Shown: positions 22,777-35,894 of the stretch, piece after piece
Position numbering within the stretch: the first letter of the stretch is position 1
How the letters are laid out: every line of letters begins with the position of its first letter
NCBI GenBank assembly: GCA_039619475.1
Contig: CM077115.1
Location: 59,030,864-59,094,863, forward strand
Length of the DNA stretch: 64,000 bases
Direction of reading: 5' to 3'
DNA from: Icerya purchasi
Lineage: Eukaryota > Arthropoda > Insecta > Hemiptera > Monophlebidae
The notes under the pieces: model-generated
Database searches by the model: none
Told to the model about the DNA's origin: nothing
Seen by the model: the letters and a program-made list of their open reading frames with translations, nothing else
Program-made: the position numbers and the translations under genes

Positions 22777-23484
22777 AAATTTATTGTTTTAAGTTAAAAA
22801 CGAGTTCTCGTTATTAGTGTTGTATAATGCATTTTTGCTTAAGAAAACGTTTTTAACTCTGCTTTATTTTTTCCCAATATTCCTTTTGCATTCTGCAGTA
22901 CAATTGAAACAGATAACCGAGAAATAGAAGTAGAGTTGCTTCTATTAAGAAATCTTCAACTGAACCCTCCTTTTCCCTCGATGGTTTTGGATAGAATAAC
23001 AAGGAAAAATTACAACAAAGGTGTACAAGATGACGACCACACCGAGAAAAATATTGCAATTAGACGTTCAGATGTATAAACATCAACACAGCTAACTGCA
23101 ATAAGCCACGCACTCCGAAAATTTTCTCTTTGTGATGGGTCACATATATATTATAGAGGTTGTCCAGCTTACGAAGACGCTGGTAATATTCTTAAATCCA
23201 TCCGCAAAAACATTCAATAAAACGCCTATAAATTTACCTCCACTAACCAGAATTAAATCGTAAATAAATAATACCGCACACAAGAAACTAGACCGATGTA
23301 AATAAAAGGTAGGAAAAAATCAAAATTCAATAAAGCAACTTAATTCGGATATAAATGCTGTGTTGAAGTACAATCATTATTTTTAAGTGAATTCGAAATA
23401 GCGTCTCCTTCAATAAACCACCTTGTAATCGTACCGCGCGCTATTCTAAACCGATTCTGAGCCGGTTCCGCGAAAGAGAGCTCT
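22771..23484. other. No gene seen
   Basis: AT-rich sequence without a supported feature. Confidence 0.4.
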
Positions 23485-23644
23485 GTAAAAAAATTAAACA
23501 AAGGAAGGAAGTTTAAAGGATTCAGAGCAGCTTAGCAAAGGATAAAAAAGGCGGAACCAACACCGCATTGGATCCCTTGGAACTGTCAGTGGGGACTGTA
23601 AAGTGGTGTGGGCAAAAAATAGAGAGCTTGAGGTATTTAGAACA
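23485..23644 (-). mobile_element. Family-B LINE, start of the RNase H domain
   Basis: On the minus strand, VLNTSSSLFFAH is followed, one frame over, by PTDSSKGSNAVLVPPFLSF. The 36.5-kb copy reads FLNTVGSLFPNHFAIFTDGSKGPNG at the same place. The first RNase H Asp is kept while TDGS has become TDSS. The fragment ends exactly where repeat P copy 2 begins. Confidence 0.6.
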
Positions 23645-23833
23645 GTTTTATAGTTTGGATTCACGTCTCCTGAGACGCCATCACTACTAAAATCCCTCAA
23701 ACGCCCACGTTTTACCGTAGCGAGGTAGCGTTTGCTGTACACAGTAGTGATTTATTTATAGTTTTCAAACGTTAGTGGTTTTCAAATTTCACATTTTATT
23801 GCACTCACACACTTAGTTTCTGTTTTTCACACC
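23645..23833 (+). repeat. 189-base direct repeat P, copy 2
   Basis: Same length and orientation as 21980-22168. The inner arms ATCACTACT and AGTAGTGAT are perfectly complementary here. It abuts the family-B fragment on its left. Confidence 0.88.
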
Positions 23834-25924
23834 TATAGTCTACGGTTAATCTTTTCTGCGTACCTGCTAGTCGAAATCCATTTCGATTACGAGTCGATTT
23901 TGAACTACTATTTCTTAAACAGTTATGCAGTTATGCAGTTATTTTGTGGCTAATGTTATTTTTGTTACTACGTCCAGTAAGACTGTATTTTTTGTTTTTT
24001 TGTTTTTTTGAGTATTAAGAAAGTAGGTGATGATACACCAAAATTTCATTTTCATCAGTGCCTTATTCTAAATCTGCAATATAAAATTCCGTTGTTAGAT
24101 CATGTATTTTGATTTCCCGAAAAATAAAGGATATGGCGAAAACCAAAACCAGTGGTATTTACGAATTTCGTTCCGGTAAACAACAATGTGGGGAAATGCC
24201 AGCTAGATGATTATCTTGAAGATATTTTTTAAAATGCGTCCCATTAAACACTACGTTGTCTGGTATATTCGACCTTGACGGTTAATCGCAAATTCCTATC
24301 ATATATATATATGTATATAGTACAAAGGGGAAAAAAGTAAAAAAAAAAAAAGTTTTCATTAAAAAATTCGGAACCACCGTTGAATGGAGCTTGCAAAGTT
24401 ATGTATTGTAGGAAATTCAATTTTTCATCGAACTGTTTAGCTGTTACTTTTTTCGGTCTGTTTCGTTTTTATCTAAAATATTAATATCAGTTTAAGGTAA
24501 ATGAAAAATCAGGGGCACGGAGAAGTAATATCGGAATAATATGAATGGATACAGAAAATGAAAAATTAAAAAAAAAAAAAAAACGGGTAAAAGTAGTTTT
24601 AAGTTTTTTAAACAGAAATTTATCAAATCAAAACACGAAACACACAATCTACGAATCCTATACGCTTAATGAAGCGTTAACTCTAACGCGATCAATGACT
24701 AAGCAGCAAAACAGAAATGAATATTCTCTACATGTAAAGGAGAAGTAGTAAAAATTCGAAAAACCCCGTATTTTACCGCATGCGAGATATTAATAATAAC
24801 CTCATTTGAAGCACGAATGGGGAAATATGGTAATTCTATTTTACAGTAAGTGCACAGTTTACTTGCAGTTTATGCACACTTGGCTGGATATATAGTTCAA
24901 ATTATATACATACATCAACCTAAAGTTAATTTTGTACAAGGTAGAATAATCCGAGGATAAGTTAAAGGAGTTTCGTGATAAGTAGAAAAATAAGGCACGC
25001 CGCTTTTCAAATGTTAGTGTTTGATCTAAATTTCGTCAGATACGCCAAGATGAACATTAATTTTCTGACTTATTTTGATGTAATCTTTTGGAGCGTGCTT
25101 ATTGCTTCATTGCAAATTTCAGATATAATTTTTGACACAGCTTGTTTGGGGAAATTTTCTACACGTAAAGGTTAAAATGAAAATCGTTAGGAATCCTATG
25201 TTCCATCCAAATGTTCAAACTATGTAAGTATATCGGTGATTATCAGTGATAGTTAAGAGAGAACGTGAAATAATATGATGATGGTCCCCCCTTTGAATAA
25301 CCTTTTTTTTTTGCTAAATATAGTAGATGCGATTGACTTACTAAGCATCAATGTTGAATAAATGTAGATTCAAATAATAAAAAGGTGATCGAATTTTTAA
25401 CCGTCATAGCTCAAATTAAAAAGCTGGTCTGACGCCTAAAAAAGTTGACCTTTAGCCAAACAAAAAAATTAAATACATTATTCCAAAAATTGTGAAATAA
25501 AATGATCGAAAAAAAAAAAAATAGCGATACTCGGAAGATTTACTAAAAAAAATTTAAGTTAATAAGTGAAATTTAATTATTCGACAAAACAAAAAGAATT
25601 ATATTTTAGAGTCAGAGTCAGCACGGAAATTACAAATTGCAATATAATTAAAAACCGCGTTAAATATTAATTAAATTGTTTCTAGATTATGTAATTATAT
25701 TTTGCCGCTTTGTAATATACACGTTGAATTATTTTTATCATTGCATATACAATATGTATATGATAAAAATTGGAAATTTTTTTAGAATACTACGATTCTT
25801 TCAATCATCTACCGTTTTGCATAATTTAAAACTATGTGATTTTAATGAAGAAAAAAAAAAAACGTTAATTTTCTTATTTCAGAAAAGAGATAAATACAAT
25901 TTATGGTTTTTTTTCTTTTTTTTT
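23834..25924. other. No gene seen
   Basis: AT-rich with several A/T runs. Short open frames are present but none is recognisable or has support. Confidence 0.4.
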
Positions 25925-26165
25925 TTACCTTTGGGCATGTTAGCAACGGACCTTTGCCCAGAAACGACACGAGGGAAAAGGATCAGTTAGATGTAGAGAG
26001 TCGGTGTCAAATATTGATAAGATAAAAGAACTGAGGATAGGAACAACGGAGATGGACGGAAACGATAAGATATACGAAGCGCAATAAGGATTAGCGAGTT
26101 TGAGTGATAACAGATTGGAGTACAAAGAAGTAGATTACATTAACGAGGGATGGACATTCAATTTT
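25925..26165 (-). mobile_element. Family-B LINE, last C-terminal residues and 3' end
   Basis: The minus strand reads FFECPSL-like sequence near 26165, then LYSNLLSLKLANPYCASYIL and SFPSISVVPILSSFILSIFD. This aligns with LYSFLLSIGLPTPYCASFVL and SLPSPSVIPALESFLSSIS at 37.2-37.3 kb. The 3' end (CGTTGCTAACATGCCCAAAGG plus an A-run) parallels the TGCCC...AAAA ends of other copies. Confidence 0.72.
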
Positions 26166-28149
26166 TCAGGCAAAACTGCATGTTTTTATTTTTTTTGAAT
26201 CTCTTCCGACATTTTTAAAAATCTGAAAAAAGTTCAATAGATAGTTTACACTACAATACATGTTATATATATTTTTTTTTTCGGCGTTACTGAATTTTTA
26301 AAATATTTTTTGTATGACATTTTAAAAATTTTGAACGTTTCTAGGAATTTGAATTTAGCGTCTAAAAGTCTGAAAAAATTCAAACATTCCCTTATCTTTA
26401 ACCTCCAATAAGTATTTTTAAAATCGATCGAAAAATGGCTGAAATATCGTATAAAAGCTGAAAATCACATAATGGTGACTACAGCAGCCCCCTGTGGGAC
26501 TAGGGGTCTGAACTTTCAGCATTAACTACTTTTTCGATGCCCTAGATATATACATATATATATATATTTTTTTTGTAAAGTTTGGTGCAAAGGAATTTTT
26601 ACTCCCTTTAAACGGCTAGACTCTTTAAAAAAACAAGAAGTCAAATTTAAACGATTCATTAGTAAACATGTTTTACAAACAGTTTTCACGTTTCCAGCAC
26701 ACTTAACGACACACATACACACATGTGCTTTTCAATAAACAGTATTGAACAATTTACAATTTTCCCTTCTTCTAACAACAAAAATAAACTTCAACAGTAT
26801 TTTCGGGAATACAAAGTTTTATCACGCGTTTTTTCAGAATTCTCTCTATTCCTCTTGCATTTTCTATTGTCTGCTTTAACCTGCACAACTTTTAGCTACT
26901 TTTCCGTTCTACTCTTTCATCGAATATAGTACTTCGAACGTTTTAAATACTGTCGTTATCTTTTTTTGTTAGCCGATAGAGTGTAATCTCCTGTCAACAC
27001 ACTTATGGATTCCCACGCTATTAGTGAGTTGCAATAGTTACATGCAACTATTAAATGTTAGTGAAGAGGAAAAAAAAGGAAAATAATTTTGGTCATATAT
27101 ATACATATAGCAAAAAAAAAAAAAAAAGAAAAAAAACTTCTATTTAAGTAAATGTTCTATTAAAAATAATGATACTTTTTATTTTCTGTAAATCAAATTT
27201 TTACTTAAATTAATAATTTTTGCGGTAAATTAAAAATTCAATTAAGAATGGGCATCGTTAAAGATCTTGCTAGGCATTTGTAGATTACCTGTTGATAATT
27301 GGATATACTCATCAGTATTACTGGCGTTACTTATTTATTTCGTTGAGTTATAAATAGAATTATCCAATTCTAACTGAAGCGAGTGCCATTTCAGATTAGC
27401 GCATTAGCGTGCGCGTCGGTTAAAGTTTTCTGTTGCTTTTGAGCAACTTTTTGGGCGAACTTTGTTCAAAATATAATAATAGTCTCCGGGTAACGTTTTG
27501 CGTATGTTGCTTCTTCTGATTATGTCTAGTTCAAAACAAATGAGAGGCATTGCCTGTTCGACAGCGGCCCGTTCATATTCTCTCGAACCGTTTCTAATGG
27601 AAAATCTCATTGTGATTATACACGCTGCATTCGTTTAGTTTTATTTCACAAAACAGCCGAAAAGTTGGCAAACTTACTTCCTCGGCTACCGTCCTGTCGA
27701 ATGCCAGATACAATCTACTCGAAGGAACTTTGCCGAAGAGGAGCAAATCTTTTCTTTAAAAACATTTTCCAGCCTAATGTCTCACCGTTTCACCTGTACT
27801 CCAACAGTACTTCAGCTTTAGGCTGGCAATTGTGTTAACCTGGTATTTGATTCTTTTATGCAACCGCAGCTTACATTGAGTTTACAAAAAATTCGACCCG
27901 TCAGCTATATGTCTACATTGTGTAGTACATTTTCCATTCATACCACCGTTCTCATAGCGAATTCCACGTTTACCACCTGTGTTTATTCAAAAGTTTTTGC
28001 GTTCAACCTTCTGCCACGTAATTACATCAAATCTCTCACTTTTATTCGTCACTCCTCGGCGCTCTACTCCTTTAACCCTTCTTTCTTCAAACGACTTTAG
28101 TGTGCTCCTTCTTTTAAATGTGAAGATATACTCTAACCTACTTAATAAT
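26166..28149. other. No gene seen
   Basis: Contains a low-complexity block at 26160-26480 rich in TTTTTAAAAAT-like words. The remainder holds nothing recognisable. Confidence 0.4.
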
Positions 28150-28360
28150 GAACTCAAAGGTATTTTTTTTCCACATGAATTCATTAACATGGACATTGGC
28201 CCACGAACAAAGGAAAAGAAGGGCAAGAGCCTGGACAACAGAAGGAGAAGGAAGGGGAGAATGAACAAAGCACTGTATGGAAGACTGATTTGTAAAAGGG
28301 AGGAATAGAAAGAAGCTTGTTCAGTTAAAAGTGACCAACAACCAAACACATTATGTGATC
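28150..28360 (-). mobile_element. Family-B LINE, C-terminal remnant
   Basis: The minus strand reads SLLTEQASFYSSLLQISLPY followed by SALFILPF, matching the SERxxLYSxLLxIGLPxxxxxxFILSF block of family B. The following PSPSVVQAL is in another frame. Short and frameshifted. Confidence 0.6.
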
Positions 28361-29041
28361 GGACGAAAATGGTAAACTAATCATTGAGCAATTCGGTTTA
28401 TAATTTACCCCGGTGCCTTATTGACTCTCATTCAGACGTAAGTTAGATCGAGACTAAAAAGATTAGCTGAGGTGTTTTTTTTATCAGACTCTTACAAACG
28501 ATATTTTATGAATTTCAAGCTTCTGGGAAATCTAATAATAAAATCTTCTTTTAGCATTAAGATTACTTGCTTTGTACTAAATTTAAAAGAAGAAAGAACG
28601 CTAATAAAAAATTCCCTAGTTGATGTACGCGCATAAAGTTGGTAAATTTTCCAATTTTGTGTTTAAGAAATACCCGAATAACTGAATAATTAAAAAAAAA
28701 ACAAAATGGATACAATCCTTTTAACTCCTAATCTGAAAACGTCTTTTTTTTTTTTTTTTTAAATTTTTGGCCTAGTAATAATACGAAGTAATAAAAATAC
28801 TAAGCTTTTTTTTTTTTTTTTTGCTACTGCGTCGACTTCATCCCGTCGGTATTATTATATTAGTGTTATTTCTTTTATAAATTCATTTACTGTGTGGTTC
28901 ACAGGCCATGTTGGCGTACCCAAAAACAAATATTAATTTTATTACTTTTGATTATTATTATCATTGTTATTATTATAATTATTATCATTTGGGCTTATAA
29001 TTCGGAACGGGTTCTTGAATAATTTTCAGTAATTTCACACC
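28361..29041. other. No gene seen
   Basis: Contains T-runs near 28745-28760 and 28806-28822. No supported feature. Confidence 0.4.
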
Positions 29042-29396
29042 ATGCGGCTCTTCCTTTCTCTCGTTTTCGCTATTCCCCCTTGTCTCCTCTCCAAATTGTC
29101 CTTTCCACCCCAACGAAGCGGCGGTTTGCGACGCCAATCACACATCTTTTTTGAATGTCCATTCCTTTCTGTCGAACGTTATATTCTATATTCTTGTCTG
29201 CTGAAACTCAACCTGCTTCTTATTTTGTACCTTATATTTCGTCCTTCTCTTCGCCATCCATTATTTCACTCGTTAGTTCCTTTATATTGCCCATATCTGA
29301 CCGAATCAAAATTTAACTGACAGCCCTTTTCTTTCTTGTTGTTTTTGGATGTAGATCCTTAACTGACGTGCCCAGAGGGGAAAAAAACAAAAAAAA
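29042..29396 (+). mobile_element. Family-B LINE, C-terminal and 3' end
   Basis: RRQSHIFFECPFLSVERYIL continues as YSCLLKLNLLL and ends near SSFILPISDRI after frame changes. The 3' end has TTGTTGTTTTTGG...GTGCCCAGAGGGG and then A-runs, matching the general form of family-B 3' ends (TTGTTGGG...CGCGCCC plus A). Confidence 0.72.
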
Positions 29397-29939
29397 CCCT
29401 TACGGCTGTAAAGTTTAAAAAACACCACCGCTATCTATGATTGGAAAACACGAAACTTGTATTAGAAGGAGAATTGTCGGATAGCACAATGAAAAAAGCA
29501 AGCCACCAGCTCCAATAAGTTCTAAACGTATGCCGTAAATCGCACAAAGTCCCATCAGGGAGCCGCCACTGGGGCTCAGTAGACTTCTTGATAATTTCAA
29601 AAAAGGAGGTTGCCAAGTGACTTCACTGAGATTCGGAAGATGTTCAACGGATTCTAATATGTGGTTATTTGCAATGTACAGTTAAATTAACGCCATTTGT
29701 CTACAGTTGTATTTTATTTAATAGCGTGTGGTGTGAAACGCCACTGGCCAGCCCACTGCTACTGACTAAAATCTGTTTCAGACTATCGAAAATAATATAC
29801 TTTCCGAGTTAAAGAGCACCCCACATACAGCACAGTGCCTAAACTAGTAACCGCTATAAGACGGACAATACCCTGTCTTCTTCATAGGGGTAGACAATCG
29901 AATGGTATAAGACTTTTAAAAGAAGTTTCTTTTGTTCCA
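29397..29939. other. No gene seen
   Basis: Two GCCACTGG-type blocks (29564 and 29740) flank about 180 bases, but no matching target duplication was found. Confidence 0.35.
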
Positions 29940-30115
29940 GCGGTGTAATTCTATTGGTATAATTCTATTGGTATAATTCTATTGGTATAATTCTATCGGT
30001 ATAATTCTATCGGTGTAATTCTATTGGTATAATTCTATCGGTGTAATTCTATCGGTGTAATTCTATCGGTGTAATTCTATCGGTGTAATTCTATCGGTGT
30101 AATTCTATCAGTGTA
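29940..30115. repeat. 14-base minisatellite, about 12.5 units
   Basis: Tandem GGTGTAATTCTATC units, with a left-hand block dominated by GGTATAATTCTATT and a right-hand block of the GGTG...ATC form. Units differ at only two or three positions. Confidence 0.95.
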
Positions 30116-30289
30116 ACAATGGTGTTCACCCTGCATTAAAACTGTTCTGATATGTGTTAGGACTCATAATCGTAAAGGTACAGCTGTTATCTTCAGAATG
30201 ATAATAAAAGATAAAAATTGGTAGAATTTTAGTGAAGAAACGCTAGCTAATGCTCGGATTCTGCTAATAGTTGAAGTGCATAGCCCGCA

Positions 30290-31112
30290 ATAAGTTGCTT
30301 CGCAGTCCCTTCCTTCTGTTCTATCTTCATAACGGAGTCGTCTATCTCCATTTTACGCGCAATCTCTCTCATTCCATCCATAATAGGGATCAGTAAATGT
30401 CTCACTATCTCCAATTCCAAAAGTGTTCCTCAAGCTATTTCATCTCCTCCTTCTCATTCCTGAAAATTATATTATTCCCTCAATTCGTTCTCTCATCTCC
30501 AATCTACTCTCATCCCGCTCTATTACTATCGATCTTTTGTGGATTCCCAGTCATTCTGGCATAGAGGGCAACGAGTTAGCGAATTTTTTAACTCGTTCGG
30601 CCGCCCACAATGGTCCTTTATTCTGTAATTTTCTTGCCTCGGTCATCATCCTCCTTTCCTCAGCCAATCATTCCCGACTACGTTCGGACATTTATCCTTC
30701 TTTATTTTCTAATCTCACCTCTCATTATCTTGAAATACAGCCGGTTCCCTGTTCTCAGCCGTGGTTTCAGTCCTCTTCTTACCTGCGCTCCGCGATCGTT
30801 TCTTTAATCAGACTGCGATCTAATTACTCTCTTCTCCACTCTTCACGTTTTCCCCGTCCTCCTCTCCCGATTGTCCCCTTCATAGTTCTATCTCTACTCC
30901 ACCATATATTGCAAACTACATCTTCTTTGAATGTCCCGCCCTTGATGCTGGACGCTCTGCTTTGTACTCCAAAATCTTAGCACTGGGTCTCCCTGCTCCT
31001 TATAATTCTTTCTTCATCCTTTCCTTCGTACTTCAATCTTCCCTAAGTTCTATTATAATTTCTGTAGTTGTTGGGTCAAAGCCGATGGCGCGCCCAATAG
31101 AAAATATAAAAT
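30290..31112 (+). mobile_element. Family-B LINE, RNase H to 3' end
   Basis: It begins in RNase H with VPSFCSIFITESSISILRAI (Glu kept) and LTISNSKSVPQAISS, where the second catalytic Asp reads Asn. After a stop it reads IPSIRSLISNLL, TIDLLWIPSHSGIEGNELAN and AAHNGPLF. The C-terminal knuckle region is frameshifted. The 3' end is GTTGTTGGGTCAAAGCC...GGCGCGCCC followed by an AT-rich tail. About 20 bases present in the 46.8-kb copy are missing after CCTTTCCTTC. Confidence 0.88.
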
Positions 31113-32394
31113 AATATTATTATTATTTTATATTTATAATATATATGAAAAAAATAAAGATATTAGGAATTATTGAAGACACGCAGTTCACTTGGCATAT
31201 TTGTATTTTACTTCACTTAAAGACGTTATGAAAACACATCAGAAAGTAACTCGGAGTGGATTACGTAAGGATTAGAGAGGTATCGAATAATTGGGAATGA
31301 CTAGGTTTCTTAACCTGACTGACTAGCGACTCAAAATGACGGTTTTGTTTTGAGGGGAAAAATACGGCGGCACACCTACTGCGTTCACGGTAAATCAATT
31401 TTTTTTCAATGCGGACACTAGAAATTAGAAAAATGCACTTCGTGTACGGACTCACTTTTTGTTTGTATAATATCAGTTTTAATAATCCAAAAAGTGCACA
31501 GTCAAAACTGCTGCACATTGCGCTTTTTTATTTCAATCTTTATTTTGCTGTTTCCACTGTACATGTAACGTGTACAATGATTAACGGGGTGTGAATCAGC
31601 GCAATTTCCATTAAAAGTGAAGTAAATTATTCGACAGTTGCAAACGAGATTTATCGCCGGTGTTATTATATATATATGTAATTTTACTGGTTCTTGACCG
31701 CTATCTCAGGTGAAGGGGTATGAAAAAATTTTAGCAGCTCTAACGTGCCGGCAAAAGATAAAGTTTCCCTTTCACTGATTATGCTATTATTATGTACAGG
31801 AAACTTTTGCGAATGTTAAAGAATTTAATTAATTAATGCCGCAGTTGCGCATGCGAAATAACTGTTCAATTTCACGCTTTTCTTCCCAGAAATTCTTCTT
31901 AGGCTTTAAGTAAGACGCAGCTTTTCCGAATTTCAGCGAAATAATTTCGGCGTTCGCTTCAGCCGCTCCAAATAATAATAATTCGAGCCTTTGCTAATTT
32001 CAAAGAGCAACATTAATTTAATTATTATTAATATTACTTCTACAGTTGCAGTTTTAAATTGTTCGTTAATTACACGAATTATTACGTTTCTTTTGCAGCG
32101 ATACCTTCCGAATTTACCTGCTGCCTACGACTGGTCGTTGAATAATCCGTAGGAAAAGCTATTTATCGCACTTCTCCATTAAACTATAGCAACTGCCGTT
32201 ACGGTTGCTTTTACTGCAACACTCCCATAATTCTATCGCACTTTTTTGTTTTCTTCGAAACAACGCACACCATTTACCATCCATTATCATCGCTAATAAC
32301 ACAAAAATCGGTGATCCGGAAAACAACAGCCTCCGCTAATCACTTCTCGTTGGCTTAAAATCTTGCTTCGCCTAAATCTCCTTCTTCCCTGACC
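31113..32394. other. No gene seen
   Basis: About 31800-32240 lacks transposon signatures and contains several TTAATTAAT-like blocks. It is a possible non-repetitive island. Confidence 0.4.
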
Positions 32395-33780
32395 ATAACA
32401 ACGGAGACCGACTCACATCAACAGTTCAATAAATTACTAAGCTTGAAGAACTTAACATGGTCATTCGCACGATAAATTCCTCTGCGGCTGGATATGATAA
32501 ATTTCACGCCAATATGCTGAAATACACGTCACAAAGTATTACTATCTCTCATCTATTAAATATATTTAATCAGATTTGGATATCCCTTTTCCCACTTCCT
32601 GGCGTCTGGCGGAGGTCATACCGATTTTAAAAGAGAACAAGAACCCAATAGGACTGGACAGTTATAGACCCATTGCCTTTACGGGTTTTTGTGCTTGGCA
32701 AGATCGTGGAAAAAATAGTCAACCGTCATCTACAATGGATATTGAATAACAGAAAGCTACTATCAAACAAACAGTGTGGATTTCGCTCGCACCGATCTAA
32801 AACTGATCTTCCTTGTTACCTGCAGGAGAACATTTTGGAATCCTTTTCCAAGCTCCAACACTTGCTTGCCATTTTCTTCGACTTCACCAAGGCGTTTTTG
32901 ACACGGTTTTACACCACAGGATCCTCAAACAGAGCTACTTCAATGGAATATCGACGGTCGATTATTACTTTGAGTTCAGAAGCCGTAGAACTTGTTCCTC
33001 GGATTACATATCTTGGCTTGATTTTCGACAGAAGACTGACATGGATGGATTATATAAATTATCTCACAGCTGATTACACAAAAAGGCTAAATCAGTTGTC
33101 GCATACTATCTATGGTGCGCGACAAAATTTCTCCCCTCAGATCATACAAAGCCTTGATAAAGGCAAAATATGATTACGGTTTTCTTGCTTACGCGTCTGC
33201 TACGCCAGCAACCTTGAAACGGTTAAACTCAGTCCGCCATGTATCCCTTGCACTTGGTGCATTGAGACCAACACCAATAAACCATCTGCTTTACGATTCT
33301 GGAAAGCTTACCGCTGATCTTCATTATTATTACATCTTCCTTGAATTTTCACTTACAAAACCCGTGACCTGCCTGACTGTGCAATGTTTCACCACAACTA
33401 CCAATCTATTCCTTATTCTTATTTGTTCTTTCACAAGAAAATTACAAACATTTTCCATAACCTTGACATTAATCTGCCTCCTCTCTTCAAAAACAACCAA
33501 CTGTATCTATTCGCCCTTGGATATCCAATAACATGTGACACTTCTCTCCTATACCTTCGCTCATCACCACAATCCATTATTCAGGGACTCGTTCCGGAAT
33601 TGTTTGAACATATATAATGGTCATAAAATACTATACACAGATGGAGCAAAAAAAAAAAGAAATTCCAGTAGGTGTGTCGTTGTTTATATTCGATGCCAAC
33701 TTCCTTCAACGTTCTCCGTGCTGTCGGTAGAGCTATATGCAATCTCTTGCGCAATTGATCTTGCATAATCCGAGTTAAAG
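32395..33780 (+). mobile_element. Jockey-like LINE with RNase H, internal deletion
   Basis: Frames in order: TKLEELNMVIRTINSSAAGYD and LLNIFNQIW; SWRLAEVIPILKENKNP; LDSYRPIA; KIVEKIVNRHLQWILNNRKL; SNKQCGFRSHRSKTDL; and LLAIFFDFTKAF with DTVLHHRILKQ (catalytic FDxxKAFD). The sequence then jumps from about 32990 straight to ITYLGLIFDRRLTW, so the segment with the YADD motif is deleted. YKALIKAKYDYGFLAYASAT and LNSVRHVSLALGALRPTPIN follow. RNase H begins with KILYTDGAKKK and SVELYAISCAI. It is dead through deletion and frameshifts. Confidence 0.9.
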
Positions 33781-34669
33781 CATGACATACTAATTTACGC
33801 AGATGTCTTTAGTCATAAAGAACGGACACGAACCGTTGCTGGTGAATAGTGCAGTAGAGAACACGCCATTGCCTCTGAATACAAAAAACGTGGTCAACGT
33901 CTTGAAAGTGCATGTGAAACACGGTCCTACAAGGGGTATACGTTGGAATTTAAACAACGTGCTTAATGGATGCGTTCGATTCAGCGGGTGTGCGAAAATA
34001 GATGGCGCACGGTTATGAGGGTTACGCGCGTAGAAACGGATGATGCGCGCTTGTGGGCATTGTGGTTTTACGCATGCAGGAATAATCGATGGTGAGCGAA
34101 CCAGATAAAGTGTTGGGGTTATTTTGGAGGGGCTGTACTATTTAAGTTATATTTCGAGAACAGATAAATGGATGAGTGAAATTTTGAGATTACTTATTCG
34201 CACTGAGATATTACTCTTAGGCTACATTTCGAAAATGGATGTCGCATTACTACTGGACACTTATGGCATGAGACGAATAATATTTTGGAACTACTTCGGT
34301 CGGGCATAGTTGTGTACAGCCTAGTTATTAGGTTGTGTTTATTTGATGTTGAACTACCCCCCCTCCCCCCTCCCGATATATTTCTATACAGATGATTACG
34401 CTGACTGCATGACGTTTAACGTCGATCGAGAACCTTGACTGTGGACTGAATGAATAAAATGTTCTTATATGGATATTTTTCTATTAGGAAAAAAAAATAA
34501 CACGTAAATGTTACACTATGGTAGAAACGCGCGTGCATACATGAGTGAATTTGAAAACTGCTGCTAAAAGTTTTATCTTAAGAAATTTGCAGCAGTATTA
34601 GAGGAAGCTTAAGCATGTAACGATACGATTCAAGCCCTCGGGCATGCTAACCACGAGATCCTATTGAAC
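33781..34669. other. No gene seen
   Basis: No supported feature. The first ~60 bases may be RNase H debris of the preceding element (ILIYADVFS in place of xxxxxDSxS). Confidence 0.35.
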
Positions 34670-34855
34670 TCGTTGATTTATGATTATAATTTTAATTATT
34701 TATATTATATTCTGGCCAAATTATATGAAAACCTGCTCTTAGAGCGACTTAAGCCGTACATATATATATACATATATCAGATAAGCTTGCAGATGATCAA
34801 TTTGGGTTCCGTAGTTATCACTCAACGATTAATCAGGTACATCGTGTGATCGTAC
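34670..34855 (+). mobile_element. Jockey-like reverse transcriptase fragment, fingers region
   Basis: LAKLYENLLLERLKPYI is followed, after an AT-dinucleotide expansion and one frameshift, by DDQFGFRSYHSTINQVHRV. This is the KLFEKLLLxRLxP...HQFGFRxxHSTIDQVHR block ahead of the catalytic palm in Jockey-clade elements. Nothing else of the element remains. Confidence 0.78.
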
Positions 34856-35894
34856 TCGGCACACTCAGACTAACTCGTCATCGAACCGTGAATCGTAAAC
34901 ACTACGGAAGGAAGGTTGACGCGGATATTAATTTTTTATTCTTTTATTCGTTGCGCGACTTTCTGCGCTAGCGAGTCAACGGCGGACGATCGCTAAACTC
35001 AAAAACACCGGGAAAATTAGTGGAATAGTTGAGGATAGAAGTGGGGTTTGGTTTATTTCGGGAAGAAGCAACAACGCGGCAGCTTGTTGAATATAATTGG
35101 ATATTCGTCGGTAATTTAGTCTCGCTCGTCAACAAAAGTCGGATTAATCGCTGTTCGAAATTTCCGGGCCAACTTTAAAATTCCTGCACATCGGGCCGGC
35201 GCTAACCTCGACGCAGACACAATTTCGGTTATTAATGCGAAACGTGCTAGAATTCCTGTCGTTAAACTTTGTCAATAACATCGGCACCCTCTTGATGATT
35301 GCATGCAACCATGAAACCCTTATCCCGGGTTAACGTATAACCATCAGCCCGTCTTCAACAGAATAGAGCTATTTGACAGCCTATCAAAGTTCATCATCCA
35401 TCATATCTTTCTTTCCGGCGAATATGCTTATCTCCGATCGAACATTCCTCGTTACACTTGTTCGTTCCCCTTCCATATTCTTCACAGTGCAGTATTATTG
35501 TTCTTACACGCTACTAATTAGCGTACTGTACTACTATCGTTGTTGTTATTATCGTTATTATCGATAATATTACGATTATCTTTGAACTTCACCGCGAGAA
35601 TGCGAAATTCGCCGTTCTCTCCCTATCATAAATTACTACCATTTTTCTTTCATGCGATATTGAAGCTCGGCTTTTTTTTTCGCTTATGAAATTTTAGACC
35701 AATCAACTAAATGCAAGGAGGACGATTTAAGAAACCTAAATCAGCGTTCCAGACTAACTAGCAGTCGAATATGAAAATAGCTTGAGTCTTCTGGTGCATT
35801 TTTCAATCAGTGGTTAGAGACAGCTCATTATTTATTAAGGAAAATTAAAAATTTCCGCTTTGTACGCTTTATTTTCTAAATAAACTATATTCGA
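34856..35894. other. No gene seen
   Basis: About 34930-35350 is relatively G+C-rich and free of repeat signatures. No coding feature is supported. Confidence 0.4.

Noticed and set aside
27404..27610. 68-codon minus-strand frame
   Set aside because: Plausible composition but no recognised motif or gene structure.
29555..29760. Possible hAT MITE with CAGGGAGCC / CAGTGGGCT ends
   Set aside because: The ends agree at only about 12 of 19 positions and no 8-base flanking duplication was found.
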